Shown: piece after piece, positions 22,554-32,248 of the stretch
Layout: each line of letters starts with the position of its first letter
Position numbering within the stretch: position 1 is the first letter of the stretch
Source: Halolamina sediminis
GTDB lineage: Archaea; Halobacteriota; Halobacteria; Halobacteriales; Haloferacaceae
Length of the DNA stretch: 64,000 nt
Assembly: GCF_001282785.1 (NCBI RefSeq)
Contig: NZ_CVUA01000001.1
Location: 1,364,001-1,428,000, forward strand
Direction of reading: 5' to 3'
Position numbers and translations under genes: made by a program
Notes under the pieces: model-generated
Told to the model about the DNA's origin: nothing
The model's database searches: none
Seen by the model: only the letters and a program-made list of their open reading frames with translations

Positions 22554-23605
22554 ACTCGCTACTCGTTACCTCGACGGACGAAGGCACCGGGAAGACCGCC
22601 GTCACGCTCGCGCTCGCGCGCCTCGCCGCGGACCGCGGCGCAGCGGTCGGCTACATGAAACCGAAGGGGACCCGTCTCCAGAGCAACGTCGGGAAGACGA
22701 TCGACGCCGACCCGATGCTCGCCCGGGAGCTGCTGGATCTGGACGCCGAGATGCACGAGATGGAGCCTGTCGTCTACTCCCCGACGTTCATCTCCGGCGC
22801 GATCCGCGGCGAGGAGGACGTCCCGGCGCTCCGTGACCGCGTGCAGGACGCGTACGCGGGGCTCGCCGAGGGGAAAGACGTGATGGTCGTCGAGGGCGCC
22901 GGCGACCCCGATACGGGGGCGACCGTCGACCTCACGGACGCCGACATCGCGGCGCTGCTCGACGCCCGCGCGGTGCTGGTCGCCCGCTATGAGGAACCGG
23001 GCGACGTCGACCGCATCCTCACGGCGGCCAACGGTCTCGGCGACCGCTGCCTCGGCATCGTGTTCAACGCCGTCTCCAGCGCCGCGTACGACGAGGTGGA
23101 AACCGACGTAGTTCCGTTCCTCGAATCGCGCGGCATCCCCGTGCTGGGTGTCCTGCCCTGGGAACGCTCGATGGCCGGCGTCTCGGTGGCAGACCTCACG
23201 AACGAACTCGGCGCGGAGTCGCTCACCGACGCGGACACGAGTGCTCTCGTCGAGCGCGTGCTCGTCGGGGCGATGAGCGGGGAGAGCGCGCTCAGCCACT
23301 TCCGGCGCACGAAGGACGCCGCCGTCATCACCGGGGGCGACCGGGCGGACGTCCAAGCCGCGGCGCTGGACGCCCCCGGCGTCAACTGTCTCGTGCTCAC
23401 GGGGGGCCACCGGCCGTCCGGCGCGATACTCGGCGAGGCCGAAGAGCAGGGGATGCCGGTGTTGACCGTCCAGACGGACACGATCACGACGATCGAGCGG
23501 ATCGAGTCCCTGATCCACGGCGGCCGCGTGCGGGACGAAGCGACCGTCGAGCGGATGCAGGAGCTGCTCCACGCCCACGCCGACGTGGACGCCCTGCTCG
23601 ACTGA
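22550..23605 (+). CDS. Phosphotransacetylase-family protein, AAA (BioD-like) + DRTGG domain
   Basis: A 351-residue protein. An N-terminal dethiobiotin-synthetase-like P-loop domain (TSTDEGTGKTAVTLALARL) spans about residues 1-210, and a DRTGG domain follows (AVITGGDRADVQAAALD, LVLTGGHRPSG). This is the N-terminal part of Pta without the catalytic phosphotransacetylase domain. ATGA overlap with the ADP-forming synthetase suggests a regulatory subunit or sensor of acetyl-CoA metabolism. The function of stand-alone versions is not established. Confidence 0.88.
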   Translation: MNSLLVTSTDEGTGKTAVTLALARLAADRGAAVGYMKPKGTRLQSNVGKTIDADPMLARELLDLDAEMHEMEPVVYSPTFISGAIRGEEDVPALRDRVQDAYAGLAEGKDVMVVEGAGDPDTGATVDLTDADIAALLDARAVLVARYEEPGDVDRILTAANGLGDRCLGIVFNAVSSAAYDEVETDVVPFLESRGIPVLGVLPWERSMAGVSVADLTNELGAESLTDADTSALVERVLVGAMSGESALSHFRRTKDAAVITGGDRADVQAAALDAPGVNCLVLTGGHRPSGAILGEAEEQGMPVLTVQTDTITTIERIESLIHGGRVRDEATVERMQELLHAHADVDALLD

Positions 23606-23648
23606 AGAAGAGACGCCGATCCCCGCTCGAAACGCCCGTCGCCGCCAA

Positions 23649-23882
23649 TCAGTTCACGTACGCGCCGACGCCCTCGACGATCGCGTCTGCGTCGTACTCG
23701 TCCTCGTCGATGTCGAAGATCCCGTCGCCGTCGACACGAACTTCGAACACGCCGCCGTCGCCGGTGACCAGCGACACGCGGTCGACTTGCAGCCCGTACT
23801 CTTCGAGGATCGCCGCTTGCAGATCCTGTGCTCGATCGCGGTGTCCACACGGGACGCAGTACTCGATTTCGACGCTCGTCAT
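23649..23882 (-). CDS. Rdx/SelW-like thioredoxin-fold protein (CxxC)
   Basis: A 77-residue protein beginning MTSVEIEYCVPCGHRDRA, with the CxxC (Cys9, Cys12) of the Rdx (SelW/SelT/SelH) family and the following QAAILEEYG helix. It uses cysteine rather than selenocysteine. I chose the ATG at 23882; a longer in-frame start at 23924 adds residues without conservation. Such proteins are small redox factors of uncertain substrate. Confidence 0.85.
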   Translation of the reverse strand: MTSVEIEYCVPCGHRDRAQDLQAAILEEYGLQVDRVSLVTGDGGVFEVRVDGDGIFDIDEDEYDADAIVEGVGAYVN

Positions 23883-23933
23883 AGCGTTTCCCAGTACGGA
23901 CCGTTCAGTGGTAAACTTACGCACCCCGGAAAC

Positions 23934-25140
23934 TCATCGCGTGTGCCGGAGGCAGGCGGCCGACTGGCGCTCGTTCGTCGATCCCAGCGCCGGATCGTCG
24001 CGCTCACACGGCGTCGCGAACCCCCCGAGCCGATCGAGCGCACGCTCCCGATCGCCGCCGAGCACGTCCTCGATCGCGCCGTCGAGGAGCGTCTCGGCGT
24101 CGTCGTCCGTGAGCGTCTCGGGAATCTCGTACGCCTCGCGGAGCGCCGTTGCGGTGTCGTGGCGTGCCGTGTCGATATCGTCCTCCCGGAGCGCGAGCCG
24201 GAAGTCGAGCACCGTTCGGTACTCGCCGTCGGCGAACTCGTACTCCTCGGGCGGTATCACCTGCGGGCAGCGCGGATGGAAGGAACAGCCCGACGGCGGG
24301 TCGATCGGGTCGGGCACGTCGCCGCGAAGTTCGACTGTCCCGCCGCGGTTCCGCGGGTCCGTGTCCGGGATCGCGGCGAGCAGCCCCTCGGTGTAGGGGT
24401 GCTGGGGGTTCTCGAACAGCGCCTCCGTCGGCCCGATCTCGACGATCTCGCCGAGGTACATCACCGCGACGCGGTCACAGATCTGGCGAACCACGTCCAG
24501 ATCGTGGCTGATCAGGAGGATCCCCAGACCGAGCTCGTCCCGGAGGTCCGCGAGCAGCGAGAGGATGTCCGCTTGGATGCTCACGTCGAGCGCGCTGACG
24601 GGCTCGTCGGCGACCAGCAGGTCCGGGTCGAGCACGAGCGCGCGGGCCAGCGCGATGCGCTGTTTCTGCCCGCCGGAGAACTCGTGGGGGTAGCGGTCGG
24701 CGTCGTCGGCCGAGAGTCCGATCCGTTCGAGCACGTCGGCGACGATCTCCCACTGACGCTGCTCGTCGCGCAGGCCGTGGGTCGCGAGCGGGTCGGCGAT
24801 CGACTCGCCGACGGTCGCCTGCGGGTCGAACGCGGAGTCGGGGTCCTGAAACACGACCTGTGCGTTCCGGCGGAACGCTTTGCGCTCGCTCCGGGACTGG
24901 TCGGCCACCGTCGCCCCCTGGAACCGGACCTCCCCGCCCGTCGGCTCTTCGAGGTGGAGCAGGGTCGTCGCCGCGGTGGACTTCCCGCAGCCGGACTCGC
25001 CGACGAGCCCGACTACTTCGCCGGCCTCGACGTCGAAGGAGATCCCGTCGACGGCCTTCACGTGGTCGGTGACCCGCCGCAGCAGGCCGCTCCGGACCGG
25101 GTAGTGTTTCTCCAGATCACGCACCGAGAGGAGGGGTTCG

Positions 25141-25148
<8 letters not shown>
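23934..25148 (-). CDS. Dipeptide/oligopeptide-type ABC transporter ATPase (DppF-like)
   Basis: A 404-residue ATPase with Walker A GESGCGKST, signature FSGGQKQRIALARAL, Walker B LLVADEPVSALD and the oligopeptide-transporter C-terminal domain that coordinates an Fe-S cluster (SGCSFHPRCPQ and a later Cys). An extra acidic C-terminal tail of about 90 residues follows. It overlaps its partner ATPase by 8 nt (ATGACTGA). It energises import of a peptide or oligosaccharide with the permeases nearby. Confidence 0.9.
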
Positions 25149-26144
<996 letters not shown>

Positions 26145-26148
<4 letters not shown>

Positions 26149-27359
26149 GAGCTCCCCCCCTGCCGCGTGTCGAGCGCGTCGCGGAGGCTGTCCCCGGAGA
26201 CGTTGAACGCGGCGACGGCGAACGCCAGCAGCGCGACCGCGAACGTCGTCACCCACCATTTCTGGTGCCACGGCATCACCTCGGGCTGTAGCCCGACACG
26301 GATCACTCGGCCGAGCGACTGTGAGGCGATCCGGCTGAGGCTGAGGTACGCGAGCGCGACCTGTGCGAGGACGAGCAGCGGCACCCGACGGCTGAGTTCG
26401 GTGACGATCGTCCCTCTGGCGTTCGGGACGATGCGGTCCCGCAGGATCCGTAGGTCGCTCGCGCCCGTCGCCCGCGCCGCCCGGACGTAGCCCGCGGACC
26501 GCTGCTGGAGGGCGTCGCTCCTGACGACGCGTGCGACGCCACCCCAGTTGAGCAGCCCGAACACGCCGACAAAGGCGAACAGGCCGCCGTCGGTGACGCC
26601 GGAGTACTCCCCGAGGAAGAACGTCGCGAGCAGGATGTAGACGACGATCGCCGGCACCGTCTGCTGGATGTCGACGTAGCGCATCAACGCGTCGTCGACC
26701 CAGCCGCCGTAGTAGCCCGCGAGCGCGCCGACGACCGTGCCGACGACGCCGATGAGCACGACCGTCGGGAGGCTAACCTGCAGCGCGACACGGATCCCGT
26801 AGACGAGCAGTTCGAGGACGTTCTCGCCGTAGCGGTTCGTCCCCAACGGGTAGCGCCAGGTCCCGTGACAGTAGCCGTCGGTCACCTGCCCGACGCAGTT
26901 GTAGTAGTGGACGTCGCCGACGAAGACGCTGGTGTACACCGGCGGCTGGAGGCGATACTTGAGCTTGGGGTAGCCAGTGTCGAAGAACAGCCCCGGCCCG
27001 AGCAGCCCGATCGCCGTGAGTACGCCGAGAGCGAGGATCGCGGCCAGCCCGATCGGGTGCGAGCGGAGGCGGCCGAGCAGCCGCCGGGTCCGGGGTGGGT
27101 CGGCCGCCAGCGGGAACAGCCCGTAGCGCGCGAAGAACACGCTGGCGACGAGCAGGAGCCAGTCCGCACGCGTCACGTCCCAGTTCAGGGCCGCGACCAG
27201 CTCGTCGGGCGCGACGATCGCGTCGTACGCGTACAGCGCGCCGAGCAGCAGGAAGGCGGCGATCAGCCCGAGCGTCCGCTTCCGGACCGTGATTCCACGG
27301 TCGCGTACGTCCCAATTCACCTCGGTGAACGCTGCCGACTCGAAGTCCTTGGAGGGCAT
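26145..27359 (-). CDS. ABC transporter permease (DppC/OppC-like)
   Basis: A 404-residue permease. It has an N-terminal cytoplasmic/OppC_N segment, six to seven membrane helices and the EAA-type loop AARATGASDLRILRDRIVPN typical of DppC. An unusually long extracytoplasmic loop with two cysteines (YYNCVGQVTDGYCHGTW) precedes the BPD domain. First gene of the minus-strand half of the transporter. Its promoter is back-to-back with that of DppB copy 1. Confidence 0.88.
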
Positions 27360-27391
27360 CGCTGTTCGCGGTTCTGGAAACCATCAGGAAA

Positions 27392-27400
27392 CTTTATAAG
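27392..27400. promoter_or_regulatory. Shared bidirectional TATA element (dppC / dppB copy 1)
   Basis: CTTTATAAG reads as TATA in both directions. It is 22-23 nt upstream of the plus-strand leader-ORF ATG (27415) and about 35-40 nt upstream of the dppC ATG on the minus strand (27359). One AT-rich element could drive both halves of the transporter. Confidence 0.45.
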
Positions 27401-27414
27401 ATTTTATGTTGGTG

Positions 27415-27465
27415 ATGGAACTGATGTCCGCGGTCGATCGTCCCGTGGTCGGGTGGTCCCCGTGA
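27415..27465 (+). CDS. Short leader ORF upstream of dppB copy 1 (16 codons)
   Basis: Encodes MELMSAVDRPVVGWSP and stops in a TGA that overlaps the permease GTG start (GTGA). The corresponding position of the second permease copy has an ORF of exactly the same length with the same C-terminal eight residues (RPVVGWSP). It lies 22 nt behind the TATA box. It could be a leaderless mini-cistron that delivers ribosomes to the coupled permease start. It could equally be an accidental frame conserved because the region is duplicated. Confidence 0.35.
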   Translation: MELMSAVDRPVVGWSP

Positions 27466-28403
27466 GCTTCGTCAGCTACCTCCTCCGTCGGTTCGCGTTC
27501 GCCGTGTTCTCGGTGTACGCGGCAGCGACGGTGATGTTCGGGTTCACCGTCCTCCAGATACGGCTGCTCTTCCGCCAACAGCTCGCGTTCATGCAATGGG
27601 GGGGTTCGGACACCACCGAACAGGAGATCGAACGGTTCCGGGAGTCGTACATCGCCCAGCGTAGGCTGGACCAGCCGCTGTCCGAGCGCTACCTCGACTG
27701 GCTGGTCGACCTCACGACGTTGGAGTGGGGCCAGTCGATCGCGTACGACCAGCCGGTCGCGGCCGTGCTCGGCGGGCGCGTCGTGACCACCCTGGAGTAC
27801 GTGGTGCCGGGGGTCGTGATCGCCGTCGTCCTCGGGGTCCCGCTGGGGGTGCTGGCGGCGTTCGCGAAGAACGAAACCGTCGACTGGAGCACCCGGCTGA
27901 GCACGTACGCGCTACTCGGCGTCCCCGTGTTTATGCTGATCACGTACCTCCTCGCCGGCGTCTCCCAGGTAGGCGGCGGCAGGCTGCCCATCCATCCGCA
28001 GGTGATCGCTGCCGTCGCCGTCGCGGCGAGCCTACTCGCCGGGCAGCTTCGGTTCAGCCGGGCGGCCGTGCTCGACCAGACGGGTCGGGAGTTCGTGAAG
28101 ATGCTCCGAGCGAAAGGCGTCCCTCGGGCCAGAGTGGTCCGGCACGTACTCCGGAACGCGGCGCTGCCGATCGTCTCGCTGTCGCTCAGCGAACTGCTCG
28201 CGGTGCTCGTGTTAAACATCTACGTGATCGAAGAGATCCTGCCGATCGACGGGCTGGCACGGGCGAGCCTGGTCGCGGTCGATCAGGGCGACATGTCCCT
28301 GATCACCTGGTCGACGCTGGTGATCGTGTTCCTCGGGATCGCTGGCAGTTTCCTGCAGGACGTGCTGTACGGCTGCCTCGATCCACAGGTCTCCGTCGAG
28401 TGA
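27462..28403 (+). CDS. ABC transporter permease (DppB/OppB-like), copy 1
   Basis: A 313-residue permease with about six helices and the EAA loop VKMLRAKGVPRARVVRHVLRN. I chose the GTG at 27462, which overlaps the stop of the short leader ORF; an in-frame GTG three codons earlier is possible. Divergent from dppC and the ATPases. Very similar to the next gene, with a nearly identical C-terminal 80 residues. A full transporter needs one DppB and one DppC or a pair of DppB proteins. Confidence 0.9.
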   Translation: MSFVSYLLRRFAFAVFSVYAAATVMFGFTVLQIRLLFRQQLAFMQWGGSDTTEQEIERFRESYIAQRRLDQPLSERYLDWLVDLTTLEWGQSIAYDQPVAAVLGGRVVTTLEYVVPGVVIAVVLGVPLGVLAAFAKNETVDWSTRLSTYALLGVPVFMLITYLLAGVSQVGGGRLPIHPQVIAAVAVAASLLAGQLRFSRAAVLDQTGREFVKMLRAKGVPRARVVRHVLRNAALPIVSLSLSELLAVLVLNIYVIEEILPIDGLARASLVAVDQGDMSLITWSTLVIVFLGIAGSFLQDVLYGCLDPQVSVE

Positions 28404-28492
28404 ACATTCCGTGGCGACGTCGTCCCGGGCCACCGGAGCGGCGACGATCCGGACTCGTCGGGGCTCCCCTTCGCTCCGGAAGTCACAGGAAA

Positions 28493-28501
28493 GTTTATAC
28501 G
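28493..28501 (+). promoter_or_regulatory. TATA box of dppB copy 2
   Basis: GTTTATACG, 22 nt before the second leader-ORF ATG. The spacing is identical to copy 1, and the flanks (CAGGAAA before, CTTTCTG after) also match copy 1 (CAGGAAA, TTTTATG), so the promoter was duplicated with the gene. Confidence 0.45.
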
Positions 28502-28515
28502 ACTTTCTGCTGCAG

Positions 28516-28566
28516 ATGATGCCGATGACCTCGGACGAACGACCCGTGGTCGGGTGGTCCCCGTGA
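28516..28566 (+). CDS. Short leader ORF upstream of dppB copy 2 (16 codons)
   Basis: Encodes MMPMTSDERPVVGWSP and ends in a TGA overlapping the GTG start of the permease. Same length as the leader of copy 1. Methionines 1 and 4 and RPVVGWSP are conserved, with a synonymous Arg codon change (CGT/CGA) and an Asp-to-Glu change between the copies. Confidence 0.35.
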   Translation: MMPMTSDERPVVGWSP

Positions 28567-29513
28567 GCTACGTCAGCTACCTCCTCCGTCGGTTCGCGTT
28601 TGCCGTGTTCTCGGTGTACGCCGCCGCGTCCGTGATGTTCGGGTTCACGGTGCTTCAGGCGCGACTGATCCTCCAGAAGCAGCTGGCGCTCATGCGGTAC
28701 AACGGCGCACAGGACTGGCAGATCGAGCAGTTCCGGAAGGAGTTTCTCGCCCGGCGCGGGCTGGATCGACCGCTCTACGAACACTACGCCGACTGGTTCG
28801 TCGACCTCACGACGCTGGAGTGGGGGCAGTCGATCGCGTACGACCAGTCGGTCGCGGCCGTGCTCGACGGGCGCGTGGTGACCACACTGGAGTACGTCGT
28901 CCCCGGCGTCGTCGTCGCCGTGGCGCTCGGGGTACCGCTGGGCGTGCTGGCGGCGTTCGAGAAGGAGGGCGCCGTCGACTGGACCGCCCGGTTGAGCACG
29001 TACGCGCTGCTCGGCATCCCCGTGTTCATGGTGATTACGTACCTCCTCGCGGTCGTCTCGCCAGTCCGGGCCGGCCCGACCGCCGGCGCCGGACCGTACG
29101 TCCACCCGCAGGTGATCGCCGCCGGCGCGGTCGCGGCGAGCCTGCTGGCCGGGCAGCTCCGGTTCAGCCGCTCGGCGGTACTCGACCAGACGGGCCGGGA
29201 GTTCGTGAAGATGCTGCGGGCGAAAGGCATCTCCCGGCTCACGCTGGTCAAGCACGTGCTCCGGAACGCGGCGCTGCCGATCGTCTCGCTGTCGCTCAGC
29301 GAACTGCTCGCGGTGCTCGTGTTGAACATCTACGTGATCGAAGAGATCCTGCCGATCGACGGGCTGGCACGGGCGAGCCTGGTCGCGGTCGATCAGGGCG
29401 ACATGTCCCTGATCACCTGGTCGACGTTGGTGATCGTCTTCCTCGGGATCGGCGGGAGCTTCCTGCAGGACGTGGTGTACGGCTACCTCGATCCACAGGT
29501 CTCCGTCGAGTGA
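28563..29513 (+). CDS. ABC transporter permease (DppB/OppB-like), copy 2
   Basis: A 316-residue paralogue of the preceding gene with the EAA loop VKMLRAKGISRLTLVKHVLRN. Copies are most different in the first periplasmic loop (residues about 35-60) and around residues 175-195. They are almost identical from LRNAALPIV to the last residue. The tandem arrangement, similar promoters and homogenised 3' ends indicate a recent duplication with continuing gene conversion. Divergence in the loops suggests the two form a heterodimer or confer different substrate preference. Confidence 0.9.
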   Translation: MSYVSYLLRRFAFAVFSVYAAASVMFGFTVLQARLILQKQLALMRYNGAQDWQIEQFRKEFLARRGLDRPLYEHYADWFVDLTTLEWGQSIAYDQSVAAVLDGRVVTTLEYVVPGVVVAVALGVPLGVLAAFEKEGAVDWTARLSTYALLGIPVFMVITYLLAVVSPVRAGPTAGAGPYVHPQVIAAGAVAASLLAGQLRFSRSAVLDQTGREFVKMLRAKGISRLTLVKHVLRNAALPIVSLSLSELLAVLVLNIYVIEEILPIDGLARASLVAVDQGDMSLITWSTLVIVFLGIGGSFLQDVVYGYLDPQVSVE

Positions 29514-29550
29514 AAAACGAAAGTGGTGACGCGCGCGCCGCTTCCCCCTG

Positions 29551-30006
29551 TCAGTCCTGCTGGTACTCCTTCTCGAAGCCGCGGAACTCGGTGCGGTGGG
29601 CCTCCTCGTCGGCGAGGATCGTGACCGCGAGGTCCTCCGTCACCGGGTCGTCCGCGGCCTCAGCGGCGTCGATGAGCGCGCGGTAGGTGTCGATGGCGCC
29701 CTCCTCGGCGTCGAGCACCCCCCGGATCACCGAGAGCACGTCGGTAGAGTCCTCCGGCGGCTGGAGGGAGTCCTGCCGGGCGACGAACTCCGCCGAGCTC
29801 GGCGGCCGGGCGTCGAGCTGTTTGAGGCGGTTGCCCAACTGCTCGGCGTGGGTCAGCTCCTCCTGGATGTCCGTCTTGAGGCTCTCCTTGATCTCCTCGG
29901 CACGGACGCCGTCGAGCACGATGGCGTTGGTCTGGTAGTTCATCACCGTCTCCATCTCGTCGCCGTACGCCTTGCGCAGCAGGTCGATGACTTTCTCGGA
30001 GCTCAT
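29551..30006 (-). CDS. Ferritin-like diiron protein
   Basis: A 151-residue four-helix-bundle protein of the ferritin-like superfamily. Possible iron ligands are seen in the first helix pair (DEMETVMNYQ, then EELTHAEQL: Glu-x2-His) and the second (LDAEEGAIDTYR, then ADEEAHRTEF: Glu-x2-His), matching the duplicated Glu/ExxH pattern. It is probably a bacterioferritin- or Dps-like iron storage or oxidative-stress protein without a visible haem motif. A single gene convergent with dppB copy 2. Confidence 0.85.
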   Translation of the reverse strand: MSSEKVIDLLRKAYGDEMETVMNYQTNAIVLDGVRAEEIKESLKTDIQEELTHAEQLGNRLKQLDARPPSSAEFVARQDSLQPPEDSTDVLSVIRGVLDAEEGAIDTYRALIDAAEAADDPVTEDLAVTILADEEAHRTEFRGFEKEYQQD

Positions 30007-30070
30007 GCACTCTGATTTGTACCTAACGGACGATATATCCGTCGGCGATTCCCGGAAACCGCCGTCGCCG

Positions 30071-31243
30071 CTACTCGTAGGTGTGGACCTGTCCGGTCGT
30101 GTTCTCCTCGATGTACTCCCAGTCGTAGTCGACGCCGAGTCCGGGGCCCTCGGGGACGGAGACGGTCCCGCCCTCGACGGCCTCCATCATGTCGGAGTAA
30201 CCCCCCTCGTACACCGGCGGCTGGGTGTTCTGACAGTCCGGGTGGACCAGCGCCATCTCGTAGTAGTTGGAGTTACGGCAGGCGGCAATGCAGTGGCGCT
30301 GTGCCGGCCCGGGCGCGTGGAACTCGATGTCGAGCCCGAACGCCTCCGCGACGCGGGCGACCTTGATTGCGCCCGTGATTCCGGCATCGTACTCGGGGTC
30401 CGCGCGGAGGAAGTCCGTCGCGTCGTTGGCGGCGAAGTCGGACTTGAGTTCGAGCCCGCGGACGTGCTCGGTCTGGAGGATCGGCGTATCCAGCTTCTGG
30501 GAGAGCTTCCGGTGGGCGTGCTGGGAGATGCCGCCGTCGCGGAACGGGTCCTCGTACCAGAAGAAGCCCTGCTCGTCGCAGGCCTTCCCGAGTTCGAGCG
30601 CGTCGGCGAACGTCTCCAGCTCGCAGGCGGGGTCGTGCATCAGGTCCATCTCGTCGCCGACGGCCTCGCCGACCGCGTGGACCGCTTCGACCTCCCGATC
30701 GAGATCGCGGGAGGAGTCGCCGCCGCCCCAGCCGTGGATCTTGAAGCCGCCAAAGCCCTGATCGCGACACTCCTCGGCGAAGTCGGCGAACGCCTCCGGC
30801 GAGTCGAGCCCGCCGGCGTCGTCGCCGTGGTACGTCGACGCGTAGGCGGGGATCTCGGTGCGGTAAGTGCCCAGCAGTTCGTGGATCGGCGCGTCGTAGT
30901 ACTTGCCCGCGAAGTCCCACAGCGCGATGTCGATCGGGCCCATCCCCATCCGGTCGTACTTCCGGAGCGCCCGTTTGATCTCCGACCAGTGTTTCTCGCG
31001 TTCGAGGGGGTTCTTCCCGATCAGGTACTTCGCGATGATGTTGTACTGTGCGGCCGCCGGGGAGTTTCCCCCGACGTACTCGCCGGTGATCCCCTCGTCG
31101 GTGTGGATCTTCACGCCGAACAGCTTGCGGTAGGTCGTCTCGCCCGGCTCGTAGACGAGGTTGAAGCCGTGCTCGTCGGTCCCCACGTCCTCCAATGGGT
31201 ACTCGAACTCCCGGCTCTCGATCTTCGTGATCGTGGGTGCCAT
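30071..31243 (-). CDS. xacD: Enolase-superfamily (MR/MLE) sugar-acid dehydratase, pentonate type
   Basis: A 390-residue mandelate racemase/muconate lactonising enzyme-family protein with the catalytic KIHGWG motif (KxH), metal ligands in LMHDPAC, WYEDPF and QTEHV, and a basic-side His in EFHAPGPAQRH. It should dehydrate D-xylonate (or L-arabinonate) to 2-keto-3-deoxypentonate, as for the Haloferax XacD-type enzyme. Sits in a cluster with xylose dehydrogenase, semialdehyde dehydrogenase and FAH-fold dehydratase, which makes the pentonate assignment strong. ATG at 31243. Confidence 0.88.
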   Translation of the reverse strand: MAPTITKIESREFEYPLEDVGTDEHGFNLVYEPGETTYRKLFGVKIHTDEGITGEYVGGNSPAAAQYNIIAKYLIGKNPLEREKHWSEIKRALRKYDRMGMGPIDIALWDFAGKYYDAPIHELLGTYRTEIPAYASTYHGDDAGGLDSPEAFADFAEECRDQGFGGFKIHGWGGGDSSRDLDREVEAVHAVGEAVGDEMDLMHDPACELETFADALELGKACDEQGFFWYEDPFRDGGISQHAHRKLSQKLDTPILQTEHVRGLELKSDFAANDATDFLRADPEYDAGITGAIKVARVAEAFGLDIEFHAPGPAQRHCIAACRNSNYYEMALVHPDCQNTQPPVYEGGYSDMMEAVEGGTVSVPEGPGLGVDYDWEYIEENTTGQVHTYE

Positions 31244-31269
31244 GCCCGCCTACTGCGCGGCCACCGCGT

Positions 31270-31274
31270 AAAAA
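31270..31274 (-). terminator. Oligo-T terminator-like tract after the MBL hydrolase
   Basis: On the minus strand a GGGGGG run is followed by ATTTTT, 28-32 nt past the stop at 31302. Archaeal termination commonly uses short T runs; weak evidence. Confidence 0.3.
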
Positions 31275-31301
31275 TCCCCCCAAGGCGGATTCGGCGGCGG
31301 G

Positions 31302-32168
31302 CTACCCGTCCAGCGCCCCCATCCGCCGGATCCCCGGCTCGTCGAGCCGGAACGAGCAGCCGACGTGGGGCACTTCCAGCACTCGCGGGTAGGGGAACGA
31401 GGCGGCGTGTTCGTGGAGCACTTTTGGATCGGCACCGACGCCCTGCCACATGTCGTGGTGGGTCGGGAGCAGCCGGTCGAGTTCGAGTTGGTTCGCGGCC
31501 TCGATCACCTGATTTTCGTCCATGTACCACCGCGTTCGCTCCCCGCGGCCGAGATCGTGCTTGTAGATCTCCCCGACGGAACCGAACGCCAGCGCGCCGA
31601 CGGAGACGTCGAACTCCGCGGCGATCTCGGGGAACGCGTCGGGTGCGGGCCGGCTGTCGCCGGCGTGGACGAACGTCCCCGACTCGTGTTCGACGACGTA
31701 GCTCACGGGCTCGATCGCGTCGGGATCGTTCGCCCCGCGGACGTGGACGGTGAAGTCGCCGACGTCGAACGTCTCGCCCGCGGCGATCACGTTTCGACGA
31801 TCCTCCGGAGCGTCGAGGTCGGCGTCGTAGTCCGGCGACTCGTAGGACGCCGCGGGCGCGTAGAGGTCGGCGCCGAGGTCGTTCACCAGTGGGCCGTACG
31901 ACGGCGGGTGCATGTGGTCGATGTGTTCGTGGCTGACGAGGACGGCGTCGCAGTCAGTGGCGTCGGTGGGGTCGATCGGGACGGGAATCATGCGGACGAT
32001 GTTCGGCGGGTCGCCGTCGCCGAAGTACGGGTCGACGTAGATCGTCGTCGACGCCGAGCGCAGCACGAACCCGTTACAGCCGAGGTACCAGCCGACGACG
32101 CCGTCGCCGGGATCGGCCGCCTCGACCTCCTCGCGTACGAACCAGTCGCCCCACGTCGAGTGAACCAT
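31302..32168 (-). CDS. Metallo-beta-lactamase-fold hydrolase (UlaG-like), candidate pentonolactonase
   Basis: A 288-residue MBL-fold protein with metal motif SHEHIDHMH (His-x-His-x-Asp-His), the aspartate site FVHAGDSR and a C-terminal His in LPTHHDMW. UlaG-type members open lactones or related rings. It is encoded between the dehydratase and the sugar dehydrogenase of the pentose pathway, where a lactonase is needed to open the aldonolactone. The assignment is by position; direct substrate evidence is absent. Confidence 0.78.
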   Translation of the reverse strand: MVHSTWGDWFVREEVEAADPGDGVVGWYLGCNGFVLRSASTTIYVDPYFGDGDPPNIVRMIPVPIDPTDATDCDAVLVSHEHIDHMHPPSYGPLVNDLGADLYAPAASYESPDYDADLDAPEDRRNVIAAGETFDVGDFTVHVRGANDPDAIEPVSYVVEHESGTFVHAGDSRPAPDAFPEIAAEFDVSVGALAFGSVGEIYKHDLGRGERTRWYMDENQVIEAANQLELDRLLPTHHDMWQGVGADPKVLHEHAASFPYPRVLEVPHVGCSFRLDEPGIRRMGALDG

Positions 32169-32248
32169 GGCCGCGTGGTTCGGCGGGGGAGGGCAAAGCG
32201 TTGGCGCCGCAGGGGAACAGCCAACTGACCTGCGGTCGCCGACGCGAC

